Positions 24,665 through 31,612 of a stretch of 40,148 nt of DNA are shown here, piece after piece (the first letter of the stretch is position 1; each line of letters opens with the position of its first letter). This DNA is from Nonomuraea sp. SBT364. Its GTDB lineage: Bacteria; Actinomycetota; Actinomycetes; Streptosporangiales; Streptosporangiaceae. The stretch is taken from NCBI RefSeq assembly GCF_001083785.1, contig NZ_LAVL01000071.1, positions 1 through 40,148 on the forward strand. The letters run 5' to 3'. The notes beneath the pieces are model-generated. The model was not told the origin of the DNA, made no database searches, and was given only the letters and a program-made list of their open reading frames with translations. The translations under genes were made by a program, and so were the position numbers.

Positions 24665-24794
24665 CTGACCATGTTGGCGCACACCCCTATGCCGTCATCG
24701 CCGGATTGGTCACTAGTGAAGCACGGGACCTGCGGCAAGGTTCTTCACGCCGTCGGTCGGGATTGGACGACGACGTCTTCGACACCGGGCACCC
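24665..24794. other. Intergenic stretch, nothing recognised
   Basis: Between the decayed gene and the DUF4386 promoter I see no convincing coding frame or structured element; short frames here have poor third-position GC bias. The segment 24091-24275, upstream of the RNA candidate, is likewise empty apart from the VOC ribosome site. Confidence 0.5.
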
Positions 24795-24846
24795 TTGTGG
24801 GCTTACACCTGTAAGGCTATGGTCGAACCAGCCTTACAGGCGTAAG
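24795..24846 (+). promoter_or_regulatory. DUF4386 promoter covered by twin operators
   Basis: -35 TTGTGG (24795-24800), 17-bp spacer and -10 TATGGT (24818-24823). Two palindromes CTTAC-N4-GTAAG occur: CTTACACCTGTAAG (24802-24815, inside the spacer) and CTTACAGGCGTAAG (24833-24846). Their centres are 31 bp apart, about three helical turns. The extended arms CTTACACCTGTAAGGCT and AGCCTTACAGGCGTAAG are inverse copies with one mismatch. This suits a dimeric repressor binding cooperatively on one face; the regulator is not evident nearby. Confidence 0.7.
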
Positions 24847-24887
24847 TGAGAGCGCATTGGGGCGCCGGCACAGAGGGGGAAGGTGTC

Positions 24888-25556
24888 ATGACCGCGGACA
24901 GGCGGGCGACGGCGACCGCGGGGGCGCTGATCATCGTGGGTATGGTCGCCGGCGTGCTGAGCATCGTCCCCGCCCTTGAGGAGCCGAACTACCTCGACCT
25001 CATTTCCGCCGATGGCAGCCAGGTAACCGCCGGGGCGGTTTCCCAGCTCGTCATGATCCCGGCCTGTGTCGGGTTCGCCCTGTGTTTATACCCGGCCCTG
25101 AGGCGGGAGGACGAAGCGCTGAGCCTGGGCTTCGTCGGATTCAGGCTGATCGCCGCCACGTTCCACTTCGCGGGCGTGGTCATCTTGCTCCTGTTCCCTG
25201 AGCTGGGCCAGGGATCCACCCACGCCGGCATCCTGGGAGAGTCGCTGCGGACAGCGCGTGACCTGGTCAACCATGTCGCGTTGATCATCTCGCTGAGCCT
25301 CGGAGACCTCCTGCTCTTCGCTGTCCTCCATCGGTCGGGACTTGTTCCTCGCAGCCTGTCCGCCTGGGGATTCCTGGGGGCCGGAGCGGCCATGCTGGCG
25401 AGCTTCCTGGTGCTGTTCCGGCTGACCGAAGTCGTCGCGCCCCTCTACCTGGCCATGAATGCGCCACTGGCCCTCCAGAACCTGGCCCTGGCCGCGTGGC
25501 TGATCGTACGTGGCTTCGCCCCGCGGACCGGGGAGCCAGCGGCAGGCCATCGCTGA
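24888..25556 (+). CDS. DUF4386 family membrane protein
   Basis: 222 aa from the ATG at 24888, preceded by AGAGGGGGAAGG. Six hydrophobic segments. The DUF4386 pattern is visible: ATATAGALIIVGMVAGVLS at the N-terminus, FRLIAATFHFAGVV, a central LGDLLLFAVLHRSGLVPR and SAWGFLGAG. The function of the family is unknown. A frame starting at 24846 runs through the operator, so the later ATG is preferred. It is the only gene behind the twin-operator promoter. Confidence 0.88.
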   Translation: MTADRRATATAGALIIVGMVAGVLSIVPALEEPNYLDLISADGSQVTAGAVSQLVMIPACVGFALCLYPALRREDEALSLGFVGFRLIAATFHFAGVVILLLFPELGQGSTHAGILGESLRTARDLVNHVALIISLSLGDLLLFAVLHRSGLVPRSLSAWGFLGAGAAMLASFLVLFRLTEVVAPLYLAMNAPLALQNLALAAWLIVRGFAPRTGEPAAGHR

Positions 25557-25562
25557 GATCGT

Positions 25563-25568
25563 TATCGT
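25563..25568 (+). promoter_or_regulatory. -10 box for a leaderless transcript
   Basis: TATCGT ends 7 bases before the ATG at 25576, and there is no ribosome site. No good -35 element is visible, so this is tentative. Confidence 0.3.
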
Positions 25569-25575
25569 GAAGCGC

Positions 25576-25905
25576 ATGGCCCGTACCGTCGTCGAGATCC
25601 ATGTGCCGCTGCGTGAGAGCCCTCGGCTCTCCGAAACGGATTATGCCTTTCCTTGGATCGAAGAGATCGAGGAGTTCCTCACCGAGATGGAGGAACAGGG
25701 GCCGGCCGAAGTCTTCGACGTCGGCGAAGAGTTCGGTGACGTGTACGTCTTTTTCATCAGCGGCGCCGAGGAAGCGGCGCTCCTGAATGTCGCTTCCCGG
25801 GTGGCCGCTCTCGACGGTGTTCCCGACGGCGCCTTCGCCATGGTCACCGACGATGAGGCCGAAGAATTCGGTTCGGGCCGGAGGGTGAAGCTTCCGCTCC
25901 GTTGA
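25576..25905 (+). CDS. Small acidic hypothetical protein
   Basis: 109 aa, strongly acidic. It reads as alternating beta strands and helices: TVVEIHVPL, WIEEIEEFLTEMEEQ, EVFDVGEEFGDVYVFFISG, EEAALLNVASRVAAL, GAFAMVTDDEAEEFGSGRRV. No signal peptide or known motif. The pattern suggests a compact ferredoxin-like fold, but I do not recognise the family. It begins 19 bp after DUF4386, perhaps as a separate leaderless unit; a GTG three codons upstream is an alternative start. Confidence 0.75.
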   Translation: MARTVVEIHVPLRESPRLSETDYAFPWIEEIEEFLTEMEEQGPAEVFDVGEEFGDVYVFFISGAEEAALLNVASRVAALDGVPDGAFAMVTDDEAEEFGSGRRVKLPLR

Positions 25906-25914
25906 GTGCCCGGC

Positions 25915-25954
25915 CCGGCAGCGCGGCCGAGGGCGCGGCCGGGGGCGCTGCCGG
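25915..25954. terminator. Bidirectional hairpin between convergent genes
   Basis: CCGGCAGCG (25915-25923)/CGCTGCCGG (25946-25954), with an inner stem CGGCC (25924-25928)/GGCCG (25937-25941). It lies between the acidic protein and the small HTH gene. No T-run. Confidence 0.65.
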
Positions 25955-25968
25955 CGGCGGAACGAGAG

Positions 25969-26181
25969 CTAGCGCTTGCCGTACTTCTTGTGCACGGCCT
26001 GCTTGCTGACGCCGATCGCGTGGGCGATCTGCGCCCACGCCAGGCCCGCGACCCGCGCGCGCCGGACCTGGACCGCCTCGATGCGCTCGATCTCATGGCG
26101 CAGGGCGGTCGTGGCCTCCAGGGCGCGCAGCGGGTCGTCGTCCTGGGCCTGCCGCAGCAGTGTCGCCAGATCGTTCGTCAT
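25969..26181 (-). CDS. Small helix-turn-helix protein
   Basis: 70 aa. After an acidic N-terminal helix, the rest is an HTH: RRARVAGLAWAQIAHAIGVS followed by KQAVHKKYGKR. It is probably a DNA-binding protein of the sigma-region-4/Xre-like type. It starts 3 bp after the hydrolase stop (TAG-ACC-ATG) without its own ribosome site, so it is translationally coupled. It is last in a short minus-strand operon (LysE exporter, hydrolase, HTH). Confidence 0.85.
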   Translation of the reverse strand: MTNDLATLLRQAQDDDPLRALEATTALRHEIERIEAVQVRRARVAGLAWAQIAHAIGVSKQAVHKKYGKR

Positions 26182-26184
26182 GGT

Positions 26185-26913
26185 CTAAAGGTAGTCCAGC
26201 AGGAGCCTGGTGACCTCGTGCGGCCGTTCGAGGGCGGGCAGGTGGCCGGCCCAGTCGAGTTCGAGCAGTTCGGCGTCCGGCAGCTCGGTGGCCAGGTACC
26301 GGGCGCTCTGCCGGAAGTGCTCCAGGTCGTAGGGGCCGGTGACGATCAGCGCGGGAGCCTTGACGTCGGCGAGCTCGAAGTCCGGCTCGAACTGCGGCGG
26401 CTCGGGGTCGGCGGCCAGCTGCACGGTGAAGGCGTGACGCTGCATCTCGATCACCCGCTGCCTGGTGGCCTCGTCGGCCTCGGGGCCGAGCCAGGTGCGG
26501 GCGTTCAGCTCGGCCGCGGCCTGCACGTCGCCGAGCTCCAGCAGCCGGTCCTCCTCCGCGCCGAACGCCAGCATGTCGGGCGTCCTGGGCAGGTCGGAGC
26601 CGGGGTTCATGAGCACCAGCCGGGTCGCCATCGCGCCGAGCTGGAGCGCGATGCGGCAGCCGTAGGAGGCGCCGACCAGCCTGGCCCGCTCCACGCCGAG
26701 CCCGGCGAGCACCTCGGCCACGTCGCCCGCGTCGCTGTAGGGGCTGTCGGCGGCGTACGGAGTGCGGCCGAAGCCCCGGTAGTCGAGCCTGATCACCCGG
26801 AAGCGCTCGGCGAGCGGCTCCCACTGGGCGTCCCACATGCCCGCGTCGGCGGCGCTCGACGCGAGGAGCACGACCGGCTCGCCGGTGCCCGCTTCTTCGA
26901 ACCAGATCGTCAC
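26185..26913 (-). CDS. Alpha/beta hydrolase
   Basis: 242 aa from GTG at 26913, overlapping the LysE-type gene stop as GTGA. Motifs: nucleophile elbow GASYG, oxyanion region LLASSAADAG (the usual HG is missing), LDYRGFGRT, TGPYD as the acid position and WAGHLPALE with the catalytic His. The replacement of HG by SS near the oxyanion hole is unusual but occurs in this family. Substrate unknown. Confidence 0.88.
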   Translation of the reverse strand: MTIWFEEAGTGEPVVLLASSAADAGMWDAQWEPLAERFRVIRLDYRGFGRTPYAADSPYSDAGDVAEVLAGLGVERARLVGASYGCRIALQLGAMATRLVLMNPGSDLPRTPDMLAFGAEEDRLLELGDVQAAAELNARTWLGPEADEATRQRVIEMQRHAFTVQLAADPEPPQFEPDFELADVKAPALIVTGPYDLEHFRQSARYLATELPDAELLELDWAGHLPALERPHEVTRLLLDYL

Positions 26914-27530
26914 TTGGCCTCCACGACCAGTCGCATGCCCAGTCCGATGAGGACGACGCCGGAGATCCGCTCCAGCCATCGCCGCACCGCCGGGCGTCCC
27001 AGCATGTCCTTGGCCTGCGCGACGGCCCAGATGAGCGCGGTGTACCAGAGCAGGTCCACCAGGACCCACACGACGGCCAGCGTCACCAGCGTGAGCGGCA
27101 CGTTCTGGCCCTGGGGCACGAACTGCGGCAGGAACGACATCGCGAACACCGCCGCCTTCGGGTTGGCCAGGCAGGTGCCCAGCCCGAGCAGGTAGGACCT
27201 GCGGCGGCCGGGAGCGGGCGGCACGACCGGCTCGGGCGCGCCCCGGCGCGCCTGCCAGATCGACTGCGCGCCCATGACCACCAGCACGACGGCGCCGGTG
27301 ATCCGCATGACGTCGTAGGCCACCTGCGAGGCGAGCAGCAGCGCCGACAGGCCGAACGCGGCGGCCAGGCCCCACAGCAGGATGCCGGTCTCGTTGCCGA
27401 GCGTGGCGGTCAGGCCCGAACCGCGCCCCGATCTGACCGTCTGCCGCAGGATGACAGCGGTGCTCACCCCGGGCACCATCGCCACCAGCACGCACGCGCC
27501 GATGAAAGCTAGAAGATACATACGGGGCAT
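26910..27530 (-). CDS. LysE/RhtB-family exporter
   Basis: 206 aa (ATG at 27530, or three codons later at 27521). Six membrane segments. Family motifs MVPGVSTAVILRQTVRSGRG near the N-terminus, GNETGILLW, and GLGTCLANPKAAVFAMSFLPQF. Such proteins export amino acids or related small molecules. It starts 20 bp after the WYL regulator in the same direction and overlaps the hydrolase gene downstream, so the three are probably co-transcribed. No strong ribosome site. Confidence 0.92.
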   Translation of the reverse strand: MPRMYLLAFIGACVLVAMVPGVSTAVILRQTVRSGRGSGLTATLGNETGILLWGLAAAFGLSALLLASQVAYDVMRITGAVVLVVMGAQSIWQARRGAPEPVVPPAPGRRRSYLLGLGTCLANPKAAVFAMSFLPQFVPQGQNVPLTLVTLAVVWVLVDLLWYTALIWAVAQAKDMLGRPAVRRWLERISGVVLIGLGMRLVVEAK

Positions 27531-27550
27531 CGTGTCAGAAGACCCGCGAA

Positions 27551-28522
27551 TCAGCCGTACATTTTTCCGAGCGCCGCGACCGCCTCCGCCATGAGAACGC
27601 GCAGCTCGGGCGGGCCGAGCACCTCCACGTCCGCGCCCATGCGCAGCAGCAGCCAGCGGGCATGGGTGATCGACTCGATCGGCACGGTCAGCGTGCGCCG
27701 GCCTTCGGCGTCGGGCTCGCCGCCCTCCGCGAGGGCCGCCGCGACCACTTCGGCGCCCATCGTGTAGGCGAGCAGGTCCTCCCGGCCGGGGGCCAGTCTG
27801 ATCACCGCCTCGGCGGTGTACATGCGCTGCCGGAACTCGTCGGCGTACGCCTTCCAGAACTCGGCCAGCTCGAACCCCTCGGGCCGGTCGAAGCGGCCAG
27901 GCGCCGTCTCGGCCGTCAGGACGCGTGAGACCCGGTACGTGCGCGGGCTGCCGCCGGGCGGGGCCGCGACCATGTACCAGGAGCCGCCCTTCAGCACCAG
28001 CCCGTACGGGTGCACCAGCCGCTCGACCACCTGCTGCCCCCACCGCCGGTAGGTCATCCGCAGCGGCCGCCGATCCCACACCGCCTCCGACACCTCGGCC
28101 AGGTGCGGCACGTCGTCGGCCCCCCGGTACCAGCCGGGCACGTCCAGCAGGAACCGCTCGCGCATCCGCGAGGCGTGCGAGCGCGGCTCGGGCGGCAGCG
28201 CGGCCAGCAGCTTCAGCTCGGCGTTCGCCGCCACCTCCGCGAGCCCCAGCTCGGCGGCCGGCCCCGGCAGCCCGGCCAGGAACAGCGACGAGGCCTCCTC
28301 GGCGGTCAGCCCGTTGAGCCTGGTGCGGTAGCCGTCGAGCAGCTGGTAGCCGCCGGCCGGGCCGCGGTCGGCGTAGACCGGCACCCCGGCCGCCGACAGC
28401 GCCTCCACGTCGCGGTAGACGGTCCGGATCGAGACCTCCAGCTCGGCCGACAGCTCGGTCGCCGTCATGCGGCCGCGCGTCTGCAACAACAGCAGGAGCG
28501 ACAACAGACGACTGGCACGCAT
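27551..28522 (-). CDS. YafY-type HTH-WYL transcriptional regulator
   Basis: 323 aa. N-terminal HTH (MTATELSAELEVSIRTVYRD, residues about 19-38), wing GPAGGYQLLDGY, WYL domain at about 150-230 (LRMTYRRWG, HPYGLVLKGGSWYMVA) and a C-terminal WCX-like region. It is probably a ligand-responsive regulator of the exporter and hydrolase genes that follow. It is a second, only distantly similar WYL protein beside the one at 21278. Confidence 0.9.
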   Translation of the reverse strand: MRASRLLSLLLLLQTRGRMTATELSAELEVSIRTVYRDVEALSAAGVPVYADRGPAGGYQLLDGYRTRLNGLTAEEASSLFLAGLPGPAAELGLAEVAANAELKLLAALPPEPRSHASRMRERFLLDVPGWYRGADDVPHLAEVSEAVWDRRPLRMTYRRWGQQVVERLVHPYGLVLKGGSWYMVAAPPGGSPRTYRVSRVLTAETAPGRFDRPEGFELAEFWKAYADEFRQRMYTAEAVIRLAPGREDLLAYTMGAEVVAAALAEGGEPDAEGRRTLTVPIESITHARWLLLRMGADVEVLGPPELRVLMAEAVAALGKMYG

Positions 28523-28546
28523 GCCGCCATTGTAGGAGCGCCCGCA

Positions 28547-29308
28547 TCAGGCGAACTGCTGCCAGCCGAGCCTGATCACCATCGCGACCACCACGCACAG
28601 CAGGATGACGCGGACGAACCCGGTGCCGCGCCTGAGCGCCATCCTCGCGCCCACCTGCGCCCCGGCGATGTTGCAGGCCGCCATGCCGAGCCCCAGGCCC
28701 CACAGCACGTGCCCCTGCCAGCCGAACACCAGCAGCGCCCCCAGGTTCGTCCCGGTGTTGATGATCTTCGCGGAGGCGGACGCGGACACGAAGTCCAGCC
28801 CGATGATCGTGGTGAACGCGATGATCAGGAACGTCCCCGTGCCCGGCCCCATGATCCCGTCGTAGAAGGCGATGACCAGCCCGGCCACGCCCACCGCGAC
28901 CATGACCCGGCCCCTGGTGCGCAGGTGCGGCTGCCCGGTGGCGCCCAGCGCCGGCCGCAGCGTCACGAACGCCGCCACCCCGAGCAGGATCACCATCACG
29001 GCCGGCCGCAGCACCTCGGCGGAGATCGCCGCCGCGGCCGACGCGCCGAGCCCGGCGCTCAGCACCGCGAGCGCCGCCCCCGGCAGCGCCACCTGCCGGT
29101 CGAACTTGGTGGTGCGGGCGTACGTGACGGCGGCCGAGGCGGTGCCGAAGACGGAGGAGAACTTGTTGGTGGCCATCGCCTGGACGGGTGAGATGCCGGT
29201 CACCATCAGCGCCGGGAGTTGCAGGAGCGCGGCGCCGCCCACGACCGCGTCGACCCAGCCGGCTCCCGCCGCCGCGACGAGCAGGAGCAGGACCTGTTCC
29301 AGCGACAC
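28547..29308 (-). CDS. TSUP (TauE/SafE) family permease
   Basis: 253 aa from a GTG with GGGGAG 4 bases upstream. Eight or so membrane segments in two repeats; family motifs GWVDAVVGGAALLQLPAL and YDGIMGPGTGTFLI mark each half. Members move sulfite, sulfonates or related anions. It is separated by 24 bp from the WYL gene and by 61 bp from the TetR gene, all on the same strand. Substrate unknown. Confidence 0.92.
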   Translation of the reverse strand: MSLEQVLLLLVAAAGAGWVDAVVGGAALLQLPALMVTGISPVQAMATNKFSSVFGTASAAVTYARTTKFDRQVALPGAALAVLSAGLGASAAAAISAEVLRPAVMVILLGVAAFVTLRPALGATGQPHLRTRGRVMVAVGVAGLVIAFYDGIMGPGTGTFLIIAFTTIIGLDFVSASASAKIINTGTNLGALLVFGWQGHVLWGLGLGMAACNIAGAQVGARMALRRGTGFVRVILLCVVVAMVIRLGWQQFA

Positions 29309-29369
29309 GCGACTCCCCGATTCCCCCGATAAACCCCCAAAAGGGTATAGGGCGGGTTGGAGTCGCCTT

Positions 29370-30104
29370 TCACCGGCGTTCGATGAGCGCCTCGATGCCG
29401 TCGAGCAGCAGGTCGAGCCCGAAGCGGAAGTCGTCGTCGTCGGTCCACCCCTCGGCCCCGGCGAACACCCCCGCGCCCACCGTCTCCGACAGCGCCGGAT
29501 AGGCGTGCGGGTCGAGGAGCTCGCCGAGCACCGCGCCGTACTCGGCCGCCCCCGCGATTCCGGCCCCGGCGCGCCCGGCGCCGGCCCGCATCCCGTGCAC
29601 GAGCGTCGCGTCGGACAGCGCGTAACCGGTCAGCGCGGTGGCGGCGCGCAGCTTCTGGCCCTCGTCGAGCCCCGTACCGGACAGCGCGTCCAGCGCGCGG
29701 TCGAGCCAGAGCAGGCGGCGCGGCCCCAGCGGCGGCGTCAGCCGGTCGGCCAGCAGCAGCCAGGGCCGGCGCAGCAGGAGGTCGCGGTTGGCCCGGGTCC
29801 AGGCGGCCAGGTAGTCGCGCCACGCCAGGCCGCCGCGCTCGGGCGGGTCGGGCGCCGCGGCGTCGGCCATGAGCGTCAGCAGCTCGTCCTTGCTGCCGAC
29901 GTAGCGGTAGAGCGCCATGGTCGCGACGCCGACGCGCGAGGCCACACTGCCCATGGAGACCGCTGCCAGCCCCTCGGCGTCGGCGATCTCCATGGCCGCG
30001 GCCAGGATCGTCGCCACGTCCAGGCGTGGCTTCGGCCCCCGGCGCGAGACCGGCTCGCGCCCCCACATCCGCGCCACGACCGGCGGCAGCTCCATCACGC
30101 GCAC
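29370..30104 (-). CDS. TetR-family regulator
   Basis: 244 aa (GTG at 30104; the ATG at 30095 is also possible). HTH at about residues 27-70: ILAAAMEIADAEGLAAVSMG, VASRVGVATMALYRYVGSKD. The C-terminal part has the TetR_C_1-like composition of regulators controlling efflux. Its target may be itself or the TSUP permease downstream. An RYG-SKDE end of the recognition helix is typical. Confidence 0.9.
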   Translation of the reverse strand: MRVMELPPVVARMWGREPVSRRGPKPRLDVATILAAAMEIADAEGLAAVSMGSVASRVGVATMALYRYVGSKDELLTLMADAAAPDPPERGGLAWRDYLAAWTRANRDLLLRRPWLLLADRLTPPLGPRRLLWLDRALDALSGTGLDEGQKLRAATALTGYALSDATLVHGMRAGAGRAGAGIAGAAEYGAVLGELLDPHAYPALSETVGAGVFAGAEGWTDDDDFRFGLDLLLDGIEALIERR

Positions 30105-30239
30105 CCTCCCGAACCGCGTAGGAGATACACCTTAGTGACCGCCCGCGTGCGGGCCGCCCACACCTCCACCGGCCCGGCGGCGACGCCGGTTCGTCAGCCG
30201 GCCTCGGCCGGCACCCGCGCGGTGTGCTCCCGTGACGGC

Positions 30240-30262
30240 GGGCCGCCCCTCCGCCGCGGCCC
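30240..30262 (-). terminator. Hairpin downstream of the clpP pair
   Basis: GGGCCGC (30240-30246)/GCGGCCC (30256-30262) with a 9-base loop, 22 bp past the clpP stop. No T-run. The remaining 30105-30239 shows no gene. Confidence 0.45.
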
Positions 30263-30284
30263 GGGGCGGGACGGAGTGGAGCGG

Positions 30285-30902
30285 TCAGCGGGACGGAGCG
30301 AGGGTGCGCTTGCGGGAGGCGTAGATGTCGTCGATCAGCCGGTAGGTGCGCGCCTGCTCGGCGGTGAAGATCCGGTCACGCTCGATGTCCTTGCGGATCT
30401 CCAGCGGGCTGCGGCCGGTGTGCCGGGCCAGGATCTCCTCCTGCTGATCGCGCATGCGCAGGATCTCGCGGGCGTGGATCTCCAGGTCGCTGGACTGGCC
30501 CCGGCTGCCCTCAGTGGCCGGCTGGTGGAGCAGGACGCGGGCGTGCGGCAGGGCCGCGCGCTTGCCGGGGGCGCCCGCCGCCAGCAGGACCGCCGCCGCC
30601 GAGGCGGCCTCGCCGATGCAGACCGTGTGGATCTCCGGCCGGACGAACTGCATGGTGTCGTAGATGGCGGCCATCGCGGTGAACGACCCGCCCGGCGAGT
30701 TGATGTACATGTTGATGTCCTGATCCGGGTCGATCGACTCCAGCGTCAGGAGCTGCGCCATCACGTCGTTGGCCGCGGTGTCGTCGATCACCGTGCCGAT
30801 GAAGATCACCCGATCCTCGAAGAGCTTGTTGTACGGGTTGAGCTCCTTGATCCCGTAGGAGGTGCGCTCGGTGAAGGAGGGCAGCACGTAGCGTCCGCTC
30901 AT
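30285..30902 (-). CDS. clpP: ATP-dependent Clp protease proteolytic subunit (second of pair)
   Basis: 205 aa. Complete S14 serine protease: MYINSPGG, GEAASAAAV with Ser101, LLHQPATEG with His126, and ERDRIF with Asp176. It has an N-terminal extension (VLPSFTERTSYGIKELNPYNKLFEDR) of the kind seen in ClpP2/ClpP4-type subunits. It starts one base after the stop of the upstream clpP, so the pair is coupled. Two different ClpP rings usually make one mixed barrel in actinobacteria. The absence of an adjacent clpX and trigger factor suggests the accessory (ClpP3/P4-like) rather than the housekeeping pair; this is inferred. Confidence 0.93.
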   Translation of the reverse strand: MSGRYVLPSFTERTSYGIKELNPYNKLFEDRVIFIGTVIDDTAANDVMAQLLTLESIDPDQDINMYINSPGGSFTAMAAIYDTMQFVRPEIHTVCIGEAASAAAVLLAAGAPGKRAALPHARVLLHQPATEGSRGQSSDLEIHAREILRMRDQQEEILARHTGRSPLEIRKDIERDRIFTAEQARTYRLIDDIYASRKRTLAPSR

Positions 30903-30903
30903 G

Positions 30904-31467
30904 TCAGTTGACCCCCTCGGCGATGTGGTCGACGAAGCCGTACTCCAGGGCCTCCTGGGCGGTGAACCAGCGGTCGCGGTCGGAGTCGGCCTGGATGCGC
31001 TCCAGCGGCTGGCCCGTGTGGAAGGCGATGATCTCGGCCATCCGCCGCTTGGTGTGGATCATGTTCTCGGCCTGGATCTGGATGTCGGTGGCCGAGCCGC
31101 CGATGCCGCCGAGCGGCTGGTGCATGACGACGCGCGAGTTGGGCAGGGCGTAGCGCTTGCCCGGGGCGCCGGCGCACAGCAGGACCTGCCCCATGGACGC
31201 GGCGAAGCCCATCGCGACCGTCGCCACATCGCACGGCACGAACTGCATCATGTCGTACAGCGCCATCCCGGCGCTCACCGAGCCGCCCGGCGAATTGATG
31301 TAAAGCGTTATGTCACTCTTCGAATCCTCGGCCGCCAGCAATAGCAGCTCGCCGCACAGCCGGTTGCAGACCTCGTCGTCGACCTCCTGGCCGAGCACGA
31401 GGATGCGCTCCTTGAGAAGCCGCTGATTGAGCTGGTCAGGCCATTGCGTGCGCGAAGTCTCGGTCAT
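30904..31467 (-). CDS. clpP: ATP-dependent Clp protease proteolytic subunit (first of pair)
   Basis: 187 aa. Catalytic triad Ser91 (GFAASMGQ), His116 (VVMHQPLGG) and Asp165 (SDRDRWF), with correct spacing to E. coli ClpP. The N-terminus RTQWPDQLNQRLLKERILVLG is short, with no obvious propeptide. First gene of the pair, divergent from the two-component system at 31613 over a 145-bp region. Together with the downstream paralog it should form the ClpP barrel served by ClpX or ClpC encoded elsewhere. Confidence 0.93.
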   Translation of the reverse strand: MTETSRTQWPDQLNQRLLKERILVLGQEVDDEVCNRLCGELLLLAAEDSKSDITLYINSPGGSVSAGMALYDMMQFVPCDVATVAMGFAASMGQVLLCAGAPGKRYALPNSRVVMHQPLGGIGGSATDIQIQAENMIHTKRRMAEIIAFHTGQPLERIQADSDRDRWFTAQEALEYGFVDHIAEGVN

Positions 31468-31542
31468 GGGCGTCGCCTTTCCGGTGGTGCCGTTTTACAA
31501 CGACGACGTTAACCCCGGGCGCCGCGAATTAAGGAATCTTTT

Positions 31543-31553
31543 CGCTGGCGGCG
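31543..31553. promoter_or_regulatory. ClgR-like site in the clpP / two-component intergenic region
   Basis: CGCTGGCGGCG matches the core CGCYNANRGCG, reported for ClgR (activator of clp genes in actinobacteria), with one mismatch. It lies 76 bp upstream of the first clpP start. A short, GC-rich motif is easily found by chance. Confidence 0.3.
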
Positions 31554-31599
31554 CATTTCTCTAAAGGCGCATTCCACCGAGAGCGAATAAAGGTCGACA

Positions 31600-31605
31600 T
31601 ATAAT
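31600..31605 (+). promoter_or_regulatory. -10 box TATAAT of the two-component operon
   Basis: A perfect TATAAT ends 7 bases before the GTG at 31613, indicating a leaderless message. No convincing -35 hexamer is found 16-18 bp upstream. Confidence 0.5.
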
Positions 31606-31612
31606 CGCCGAT

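Noticed and set aside
24122..24814. A 230-codon plus-strand frame through the gene-poor stretch
   Set aside because: It runs through the RNA-like fold, the T-run terminator and the antisense of the decayed gene, has no ribosome site and has mixed composition unlike a protein.
30105..30284. A small gene between the TetR gene and clpP
   Set aside because: No start with a ribosome site and no codon bias; only a hairpin after clpP is supported.
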